Below, piece by piece: positions 15,086-21,400 of a stretch of 21,400 nt of DNA (position 1 is its first letter; each line of letters opens with the position of its first letter). Under the pieces are notes generated by a model, which had not been told where the DNA came from, ran no database searches, and was given only the letters and a program-made list of their open reading frames with translations. Made by a program: the position numbers and the translations under genes. The stretch is from Holophagaceae bacterium UBA706 (lineage in GTDB: Bacteria > Acidobacteriota > Holophagae > Holophagales > Holophagaceae), in assembly GCA_002298155.1 (NCBI GenBank), contig DBME01000367.1, forward strand, positions 1,845-23,244. The letters run 5' to 3'.

Positions 15086-16120
15086 ATGCTCATTCTGATG
15101 GATCAGGGCGCGACGCCGGAGCATGTGGGGGCCGTCATGGCCCTCCTGGAGGCGGCCGGGATCCGGGCCTACGTGCAGGAGTCCCCCGCCGCCACGAGCA
15201 TTCTCGCCCCCCATGCCTCCCAGGTGCTCAAGGCCGACCGCATCGAGCCCATGGACGGTGTCAACCGCGTGGTGCCCATCACCTCCCCCTTCAAGCTGGC
15301 CTCCGCGGACGCCGCGCCGGGCCGGACCGTCGTGGACGTCCGGGGCGTGAAGATCGGCGGCCGGGACTTGGCCCTCATCGCCGGCCCCTGCGGCGTGGAG
15401 AGCCGGGAGCAGCTGTTCACCGTGGCGCGCTACGTGGCCGAAAGCGGCACGCGCCTGCTGCGCGCGGGCGCCTACAAGCCCCGCACCAGCCCCTACGCCT
15501 TCCAGGGCAAGGGCCTGGAGGCCCTGGACCTGCTGGAGGAGGTGCGCCGGGAGTTCGACCTGGGCATCGTCACCGAGGCCACCGAGGTGGAGACCTTCGA
15601 CGAGGTGGAGCGCGTGGCGGATCTGGTCCAGATCGGGGCGCGGAACATGCAGAACTTCGCCCTCCTCAAGCGCGCTGGCCGCTCCACCAAGCCCGTCCTG
15701 CTCAAGCGGGGGCTGTCGGCCACGCTGGAGGAATGGCTCTTCGCGGCGGAGTACGTGCTCAGCGAAGGCAACCGCAACGTCATCCTCTGCGAGCGCGGCA
15801 TCCGCACCTGGAGCGCCCACGCCCGCAACACCCTGGACGTCTCCGTCATCCCCGCCGCCAAGGCCCTCACCCACCTCCCCGTCATCGCGGACCCCAGCCA
15901 CGCCACGGGCCGCCGGGACCTGGTGATCCCCTGCGCCCGGGCCGCGGTGGCCGCCGGCGCCGACGGCATCATGGTGGAGACCCACTGCCAGCCGGGGCAG
16001 GCCCTGAGCGACGGACCCCAGGCCCTCCTGCCCTCGGACTTCTTCCAGCTGGTGGGCCAGGTCACCGGGATAAGGGACCTGCTCCTCAAGGATCACCCCG
16101 GGGCTACGTTCTGCTTCTGA
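15086..16120 (+). CDS. aroF: DAHP synthase, type I-beta with ferredoxin-like domain
   Basis: A 344-residue enzyme joining phosphoenolpyruvate and erythrose 4-phosphate, the first step of the shikimate pathway. Residues 1 to about 68 form the ferredoxin-like regulatory domain known from the Thermotoga enzyme (LILMDQGATPEHVGAVMALL), where tyrosine or phenylalanine binding closes the active site. The barrel follows: IAGPCGVES near 98, AGAYKPRTSPYAFQGKG near 127, QIGARNMQNF near 182, PVLLKRG, LCERGIRT and PSHATGRRDL. Predicted metal ligands are Cys102, His272, Glu298 and Asp309, the same numbering I recall for the Thermotoga maritima enzyme, which supports the start at 15086. Feedback inhibition by an aromatic amino acid is inferred from the domain. 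Its stop is 1 bp from the stop of the convergent S46 gene. The symbol aroF is the common one for this family. Confidence 0.94.
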   Translation: MLILMDQGATPEHVGAVMALLEAAGIRAYVQESPAATSILAPHASQVLKADRIEPMDGVNRVVPITSPFKLASADAAPGRTVVDVRGVKIGGRDLALIAGPCGVESREQLFTVARYVAESGTRLLRAGAYKPRTSPYAFQGKGLEALDLLEEVRREFDLGIVTEATEVETFDEVERVADLVQIGARNMQNFALLKRAGRSTKPVLLKRGLSATLEEWLFAAEYVLSEGNRNVILCERGIRTWSAHARNTLDVSVIPAAKALTHLPVIADPSHATGRRDLVIPCARAAVAAGADGIMVETHCQPGQALSDGPQALLPSDFFQLVGQVTGIRDLLLKDHPGATFCF

Positions 16121-16121
16121 T

Positions 16122-18194
16122 TCAGCGGCCGTCCAGTTCCGCTGCGACCCAGGCGGCGTCCATGATTTTCACGAGCGCCTCGCGGATGGCCCTGACGTCC
16201 ACGGCGATGGAGCGCTTCGTGGTGCCGTCGTAGATGTAGTACCCGGCCTGGGCCTCGATGTTGCTGTCGAAGTTCAGCCCCACCAGTTCGCCCTTGGCGT
16301 TCACCACCGGGCTGCCGCTGTTGCCGCCCACGGTGTCGCAGGCGTAGGCGAAGTTGAAGGGGGTGGCCAGGTCCAGGCGGTCCTTGCGGTCCCACCAGCG
16401 CTGGGGCAGCGCCCAGGCGCCGGCGGAGGCTTCGGGCCCCCAGGAGGCGGCGCGGTCGTAGAGGCCGTAGAAGGTGGTGAAGGGCTGGATGAGGGTGCCG
16501 TTGGCGGGGTACGTGGCCACGGGGCCGTAGGTGAGGCGCAGGGTGGAGGTGGCGTCGGGATACATGGACGTTCCGTAGACCTTGAACCGCGCGGTGGCGA
16601 TGCGGCCGCCGTGCTCGTCCAGGACGCTCTGCACCTCGGCCTGGCTGCGCTCGCGCACGGCCCGGTTCAGGGGTTCCAGGGTGCGGGCCAGGACCACCAG
16701 GGGGTCCTGACAGGCGGCCAGGGCCGCGGTGCCGCCTTCCATGAGGGCCTTGCGCACGGCGGCGTCCCCCAGCTTCGTGGCGGCCATGGCGGCCCGGGCG
16801 GCGGCCTCGGGCGTCCGGCCCGCCAGGACGGCCTTCAGGGAGGGATGGTCCGCGCCCATGACGGCCACGGCATCGGTGAGGCCGGCGGTGAGCTTCACGG
16901 TCTCCAGTTCGAGGCTCACGGGGGCCGGGTTGAGGAGGCGCTCCCGGGTGGCCTTGAGGGACCCTTCGCCGAATTCGGCCAGGCGCTTGGTGGCGGGCTT
17001 GTCCATCTCCACGGGCATGCGCACCAGGAGGAGGGCGCGGGCCAGCAGGTCCGAACCGAGGATCTCGCGGTCCCCGGCCAGGGGGGCGTCGCCTAGGAGC
17101 TCCTTCTGCCGGGCCAGGGCGGCCACGATGCGGTTCCAGCTGTCCAGGGCCGCGGCCTTGAGGGCCGGGTCCTGGGCCACGCGGGCACGGAGTTCGGCTT
17201 CGGCGCGGGCCACCCCTTCGAGGTTGCCCGGCTTCACCAGGCCCGAGAGCATGCCCTCCAGGCGCTTGATCCCGTTGTCGAAGCCGTAGATGGTGGTGGC
17301 GGCGAGACGGCGGGGCTCGTCACCGCTGGCGGCGTAGGCCTCCAGCACGGCCTTGCGGCGCTTCAGGGAGGCCACGCGCGCGGGGATGCCTGTGTCCCGG
17401 GCGTAGGCCATCTTGGCGGCGGTCTCCTGGCGGTAGGTGGCGCCGGGGTGCCCGGCCACGAAGGTCAGGTCGCCGTTGCGCAGGGGCGGGGCGGCGGGGG
17501 ACAGCCAGGCCTCGGGGTGGTAGGGCTTGTCGTTCTCGTACACCCGGAACATGGCGAAATCCAGGTTCTGGCGGGGGTAGGTGAAGTTGTCGGCGTCGCC
17601 GCCGAAGAAGGCCAGCTGCATCTCAGGGGCGGCCACGAGGCGCACGTCCGTGAACTTGCGGTAGCCGTAGAGCCAGTGCTGGCCGCCGTGGTACAGGGTC
17701 ACGGGCTGCCAGGTGAGGCCGGAGGCCTCCTTCGCCTTGATCATGGCCGAGATGGCGTTCCGGCGCGCCACGAGGGCATCGGCTTCGGCAAGGCCGGCCG
17801 TGGCCTTCTCCACCTGGGCCGTCACGTCCTCCGTGGCCACGAGCATCTGCAGCTCGGCACCGGGGATCCGCAGTTCCTGTTCCCGCGAGCCCGCCGCGAA
17901 GCCGGCGCGGATGAAGTCCCTGCCCGCGGTGGAGAGCTGCTGGATGAAGGCCCGTCCCATGTGGTGGTTCGTGAGCACCAGGCCGTCCCGGCTCACGAAG
18001 GAGGCCGTGCCCCCGGACATGCGCAGGGTGGACACCTGGAGCCGGTGCAGCCAGGCCGCGTCAGGGGCGAAGCCGTACGACGCCTTCATGCGCGCCACGG
18101 GCAGGTTGTCGAAGGTCCACATGCCCTCGTCGGCGCGGACGGGGGCGCCGGGAAGGAGGGCGGCAAGGGCGAGGACAAGGGACTGTGGGCGCAT
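16122..18194 (-). CDS. S46 family dipeptidyl-peptidase (DPP7/DPP11-like)
   Basis: A 690-residue secreted serine exopeptidase that removes dipeptides from the N-termini of oligopeptides, probably in the periplasm. A signal peptide covers residues 1 to about 21 (hydrophobic core LVLALAALLPG, cleavage near VRA). Mature residues follow the family: GMWTFDNLP at 24-32, LTNHHMG near 74-80 (catalytic His), FGGDADNFTYPR at 197-208 (catalytic Asp) and GGNSGSPVVN at 623-632 (nucleophile Ser626). The length matches the usual 690-730. Residue 644, 18 after the nucleophile, is Ser; the equivalent position (673, with nucleophile 655) is Arg in acidic-specific DPP11 and Gly in DPP7, as I recall. GGAG on the minus strand precedes the ATG by 5 nt. 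It lies 126 bp downstream of lspA, probably with its own promoter. Confidence 0.93.
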   Translation of the reverse strand: MRPQSLVLALAALLPGAPVRADEGMWTFDNLPVARMKASYGFAPDAAWLHRLQVSTLRMSGGTASFVSRDGLVLTNHHMGRAFIQQLSTAGRDFIRAGFAAGSREQELRIPGAELQMLVATEDVTAQVEKATAGLAEADALVARRNAISAMIKAKEASGLTWQPVTLYHGGQHWLYGYRKFTDVRLVAAPEMQLAFFGGDADNFTYPRQNLDFAMFRVYENDKPYHPEAWLSPAAPPLRNGDLTFVAGHPGATYRQETAAKMAYARDTGIPARVASLKRRKAVLEAYAASGDEPRRLAATTIYGFDNGIKRLEGMLSGLVKPGNLEGVARAEAELRARVAQDPALKAAALDSWNRIVAALARQKELLGDAPLAGDREILGSDLLARALLLVRMPVEMDKPATKRLAEFGEGSLKATRERLLNPAPVSLELETVKLTAGLTDAVAVMGADHPSLKAVLAGRTPEAAARAAMAATKLGDAAVRKALMEGGTAALAACQDPLVVLARTLEPLNRAVRERSQAEVQSVLDEHGGRIATARFKVYGTSMYPDATSTLRLTYGPVATYPANGTLIQPFTTFYGLYDRAASWGPEASAGAWALPQRWWDRKDRLDLATPFNFAYACDTVGGNSGSPVVNAKGELVGLNFDSNIEAQAGYYIYDGTTKRSIAVDVRAIREALVKIMDAAWVAAELDGR

Positions 18195-18238
18195 GGGGAC
18201 TCCAGATCGGGAAACCGCTGTCTACCTCGTAATAGGAT

Positions 18239-18268
18239 ATACCAGGATACCGCGGTTCCGCCCGCCAA
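18239..18268 (-). promoter_or_regulatory. Weak candidate promoter of the S46 peptidase gene
   Basis: In the 126-bp gap after lspA, on the minus strand, TTGGCG (18263-18268) and TGGTAT (18239-18244) are 18 bp apart, matching consensus at four and three of six bases. The sequence around the -10 is the most A/T-rich of the gap. This is a candidate only. Confidence 0.2.
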
Positions 18269-18320
18269 CCGGGTCGGACCTATGGTTCGCCGCCCTGCCC
18301 CTCCGGTCAGGATGCGTGGA

Positions 18321-18821
18321 TCAGGCCGTTTCCCTGTTCTCGCGGCGATGCTTCAGGGCGGAGCGCACCAGGGCGATGCCCAGGAGAATGCCGCCGCAGA
18401 CGATGAAGCTGTCGGCGAGGTTGAAGGTCCAGTAGTGCCATCCCCGGAACTCGAAATCCAGGAAGTCGACCACGGCGCCGTGGCGGAGCCGGTCCAGGCC
18501 GTTGCCCAGGGCGCCGCCCAGGATCAGGCCCAGGGCGAACCGCTGCAGCGCGGGGGTGGATTCCCGGAGGAATTCCCAGCCGAAGTAGAGGATGGCGGCT
18601 GCCCCGGCCACGGAGAACAGGAGCGTGCGCATCAGGGGGGAGGCCCCGCCGAAGGAGCCGAAGATGGCCCCGGGGTTGTAGCCCAGGGTGAGGCTGAACA
18701 GGCCGGGAATGACGACCCGGCTCCCGTGGCGCGTGAGGTGGGCCAGGATCCAGGCCTTGGACGCGAAGTCCAGGGCCAGGGCCGCGGCGGGGAGCAGGAG
18801 CCAGGGAAGCCGGCGGGTCAT
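18321..18821 (-). CDS. lspA: Lipoprotein signal peptidase (signal peptidase II)
   Basis: A 166-residue inner-membrane aspartic protease that cleaves the signal peptide of diacylglyceryl-prolipoproteins. Four hydrophobic segments are visible (about 5-19, 65-82, 93-107 and 135-152). The two catalytic aspartates sit in conserved motifs: Asp119 in [15 protein letters not shown] and Asp137 in FNLADS. The N-terminal LDFASKAW and the GYNPGAIFG loop also fit the family. The start is ATG 18821, which overlaps the ileS stop by 4 nt (ATGA); a longer open frame upstream is only the ileS shadow. ileS-lspA coupling is widespread in bacteria and implies co-translation. Confidence 0.96.
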   Translation of the reverse strand: MTRRLPWLLLPAAALALDFASKAWILAHLTRHGSRVVIPGLFSLTLGYNPGAIFGSFGGASPLMRTLLFSVAGAAAILYFGWEFLRESTPALQRFALGLILGGALGNGLDRLRHGAVVDFLDFEFRGWHYWTFNLADSFIVCGGILLGIALVRSALKHRRENRETA

Positions 18822-21400
18822 GCCATGGCCTTGACGGCGGCGACGCAGCGCGGGCAGAGATCGGCGTCCTCGCCCTCCCCGGCGCCGCCCTTGTGGTTCC
18901 AGCAGCGGGGGCACTTCACGCCGTCGTGGGTGGTGACGTCCACGTCAAGGTCCGGGGCGGCCTGCAGGTCGAGGCCGCCGATGACCAGGAGGTCCTCGGG
19001 CGATTCGCCCAGCCGGCCCAGGAGGGCCAGGTCGGCGTCGGCCAGGCGCAGGGTGACCTGCGCGTCCAGGCTGGTGCCGATGGTCTTGGCGGCGCGGTGG
19101 GGCTCCATGGCGGCCTGCACGGCCTCGCGGATCTCCCAGAAGCGGTCCCAGTCCGAAGCCGCGGGATGGGCGGCGGCGGCGGGGAACCGGCCTTCGAAGA
19201 CGGAGCCCTCGGTGCCGGGGATGTTCTCCCACACTTCGTCGGCCGTGAAGGAGAGGATGGGCGCCAGGAGGGTGGAGAGGCCCTGGGCCAGCTTCCAGCA
19301 GAGGGTGCGGCAGCTGCGGCGGCGGGCGGATCCGGGCTCGTCGCAGTAGAGGCGGTCCTTGATGATCTCGAAGTACCGGCCGGAGAGGTCCAGCTGGCAG
19401 AAGGCGTGCAGGGACTGGGCGGCTTCCATGAACTGGTAGTTGCCGTAGGCCTCGCGGACCCGGCCCGCCATGTCGCCGAAGGCGCCCCAGACCCAGGCGT
19501 CAAGCGGCGAGAATTCGCTCTCGGGCACCACGTCCACGGCCGGATCGAAATCGGCCAGGGCGCCCAGGAGGAAGCGCAGGGTGTTGCGGATCTTGCGGTA
19601 GGCATCGGCGGCGCGCTCCAGGATCTCCTTGGAGATGCGCACGTCCTCGTTGTAGTCCACGGAGGCGGTCCACCAGCGCAGGATGTCGGCGCCGAGGGTC
19701 TTCATGACGTCCTCGGGGACGATGACGTTCCCCAGACTCTTGGACATCTTCTGGCCCTTGCCGTCGAGCACGAAGCCGTGGGTGACGACGGTGTCGTAGG
19801 GCTTGTCGCCCGTGGCGGCGAGGTTGAACAGCAGGGAGGAGTGGAACCAGCCGCGGTGCTGGTCCGAACCTTCGAGGTAGATGAACTTGCCGTAGTCGTC
19901 CCGGCTCAGTTCGGGATGCGTGTCGCAGACCACCGCGGCGCTCACGCCGGAGTCGATCCACACGTCCAGGATGTCCGTCTCCTTCTGGAAGGCGTCGGCG
20001 CCGCACTTGGCGCACACGGCGCCTTCGGGCTTGAGCTGCTCCAGGGGCAGTTCGGACCAGGCTTCGATGCCGCCCTCCTCGATGGCCGCGGCGGCCTTGG
20101 CGAAGATGGCGGGGGTGGCCAGGGGTTCGCCGCACTCGGAGCAGCGCAGCACGGTCAGGGGCGTGCCCCAGGCGCGCTGGCGCGAGATGCACCAGTCGGG
20201 GCGGCCCGCGATCATGGCGTGAATGCGGTTGCGGCCCTGGGCGGGCACCCATCGGGTGGCGTCGACGCCCTCGAGGCCCAGCTCGCGCAGGGTCTTGCCC
20301 TTGCCGGTGAGTTCCTCGTCCATGCCGATGAACCACTGCTCAGTCGCCCGGAAGAAGATGGGCGTCTTGGTGCGCCAGCAGTGGGGGTAGCTGTGCGTGA
20401 GCATCTCGTCGTGGATGAGCGCGCCGCTGGCGCGCAGGCGCTCCACCACCAGGACGTTGGTGTCGAAGATGTTCTTGCCCTCGAGCTCGGGGTCGGCCAC
20501 TTCGGCGGAGAACTTGCCGTCGGCCCCCACCAGCTGCAGGAGGCCCAGGTGGTGGGCGAGGTTGAAGTCGTCCACGCCGTGGTCGGGGGCCGTGTGCACC
20601 AGGCCCGTGCCGGTGTCGGCGGTGACGTAGTCGGCCAGGAGCACGGGGGATTCCCGGTCCAGCCAGGCGTGGCGGGCCTTGAGGCTCTGGAATTCCTTGC
20701 CCTTGCGGATCTCGCGCACGTGGAGCGGCTGGCCCAGGCGGCGCTGGAAGTCCTCCTGGAGGGAGACGGCCACCAGGAAGTGGCGGTCGCCGCCCTGCAC
20801 CACGGCGTACTCCATGTCGGGGTGCATGGCGATGGCGAGGTTGCTGGGCAGGGTCCAGGGGGTGGTGGTCCAGATGGGGAGGTACAGGGGGGTGGGCAGT
20901 TCCATGCGCCGCGCCTCGGCGTCGGGGACGGGGAAGGCCACGGTGATCGCGGGGCTGGTGCGGTCGGCGTACTCCACTTCCGCTTCGGCCAGGGCCGTGC
21001 GGGCGCCGTAGCTCCAGTGCACGACCTTGAGCTTGCGCGTCACCGCGCCGCACTCGAAGAGCCGCGCCAGGAGGCGCACCACGTCGGCCTCGTACCGGGG
21101 CTGCATGGTGACGTAGGGGTCCTCCCAGGCGCCCAGGACGCCCAGGCGCTGGAAGCCCAGCCGCTGGGAGTCGATCCACTTCTGGGCGTAGGTGCGGCAC
21201 TTGGCCAGGAACTCGCTGCGGCTCATCTCCCGGCGCTTGGGGCCGAGGTCACGCTCCACGGCGTGCTCGATGGGGAGGCCGTGGCAGTCCCACCCGGGCA
21301 CGTAGGGCGATTCGTAGCCCTCCAGCCACAGGGACTTGACCACCATGTCCTTGAGGATCTTGTTGAGGGCGTGGCCGATGTGGATATGGCCGTTGGCGTA
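18818..21400 (-). CDS. ileS: Isoleucyl-tRNA synthetase, 5' partial
   Basis: 860 residues are visible. The frame stays open to the right edge, so the first few dozen residues are missing. The first visible residues contain the class I signature [14 protein letters not shown] (HIGH at visible residues 7-10), so the true start lies beyond 21400. The editing domain carries [11 protein letters not shown], the lysine loop KMSKS is encoded at 19736-19750, and the C-terminus has a zinc ribbon (CPRCW and LCPRC near the end), typical of the bacterial type. The enzyme charges tRNA-Ile and hydrolyses Val-tRNA-Ile in the cytosol. The stop overlaps lspA by 4 nt. No truncation or lost motif is seen in the visible part. 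Confidence 0.97.
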   Translation of the reverse strand, partial: YANGHIHIGHALNKILKDMVVKSLWLEGYESPYVPGWDCHGLPIEHAVERDLGPKRREMSRSEFLAKCRTYAQKWIDSQRLGFQRLGVLGAWEDPYVTMQPRYEADVVRLLARLFECGAVTRKLKVVHWSYGARTALAEAEVEYADRTSPAITVAFPVPDAEARRMELPTPLYLPIWTTTPWTLPSNLAIAMHPDMEYAVVQGGDRHFLVAVSLQEDFQRRLGQPLHVREIRKGKEFQSLKARHAWLDRESPVLLADYVTADTGTGLVHTAPDHGVDDFNLAHHLGLLQLVGADGKFSAEVADPELEGKNIFDTNVLVVERLRASGALIHDEMLTHSYPHCWRTKTPIFFRATEQWFIGMDEELTGKGKTLRELGLEGVDATRWVPAQGRNRIHAMIAGRPDWCISRQRAWGTPLTVLRCSECGEPLATPAIFAKAAAAIEEGGIEAWSELPLEQLKPEGAVCAKCGADAFQKETDILDVWIDSGVSAAVVCDTHPELSRDDYGKFIYLEGSDQHRGWFHSSLLFNLAATGDKPYDTVVTHGFVLDGKGQKMSKSLGNVIVPEDVMKTLGADILRWWTASVDYNEDVRISKEILERAADAYRKIRNTLRFLLGALADFDPAVDVVPESEFSPLDAWVWGAFGDMAGRVREAYGNYQFMEAAQSLHAFCQLDLSGRYFEIIKDRLYCDEPGSARRRSCRTLCWKLAQGLSTLLAPILSFTADEVWENIPGTEGSVFEGRFPAAAAHPAASDWDRFWEIREAVQAAMEPHRAAKTIGTSLDAQVTLRLADADLALLGRLGESPEDLLVIGGLDLQAAPDLDVDVTTHDGVKCPRCWNHKGGAGEGEDADLCPRCVAAVKAMA

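Overview
The window looks like a chromosomal segment of a high-GC, two-membrane bacterium. The diderm call rests on a lipoprotein signal peptidase, a bifunctional class A penicillin-binding protein, a secreted S46 peptidase and the remains of a small outer-membrane barrel. The very G+C-rich coding style, a giant sensor kinase with a Reg_prop propeller and Y_Y_Y domain, and the BACON/TIG/propeller surface protein fit Acidobacteriota, perhaps the Holophaga/Geothrix lineage. That placement is inference from gene style, not from a marker gene.

Layout. Bases 1-1367 hold the 3' part of a secreted BACON-TIG-beta-propeller protein, closed by a perfect 14-bp hairpin. Bases about 1420-3560 are a visibly lower-GC stretch: a roughly 700-bp tract with no recognisable gene (one doubtful 64-codon ORF), a VOC/PhnB-type protein, a small membrane protein, and an outer-membrane-protein gene split by two compensating single-base frameshifts. 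From 3725 on the sequence is dense housekeeping DNA: pbp1A-like (minus), nadK (plus, head to head with only 22 bp between), a 1054-residue sensor histidine kinase (plus), truB and rbfA (minus, overlapping), a class I methyltransferase, pgk and tpiA (plus), a multi-zinc-ribbon protein (minus), a type I-beta DAHP synthase (plus), an S46 dipeptidyl-peptidase (minus), lspA and ileS (minus, overlapping). ileS runs off the right edge.

How the genes work together. Most neighbours are classical functional pairs: rbfA-truB (30S maturation and tRNA pseudouridylation), pgk-tpiA (lower glycolysis), ileS-lspA (a widely conserved pair). nadK and the sensor kinase are probably co-transcribed (28 bp gap). 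The S46 peptidase probably supplies dipeptides from periplasmic oligopeptides. Three convergent pairs (kinase/truB, tpiA/zinc-ribbon, DAHP synthase/S46) end with their stop codons abutting or 1 bp apart, leaving no room for a terminator.

I found no tRNA, rRNA, CRISPR array, insertion sequence, integrase or defence locus. Nothing here is a convincing new biological system. The best second looks are the double-frameshifted barrel gene inside the low-GC stretch, the serine at the predicted S1 specificity position of the S46 peptidase, the orphan propeller kinase next to nadK, and the recurrent zero-gap convergent gene ends.
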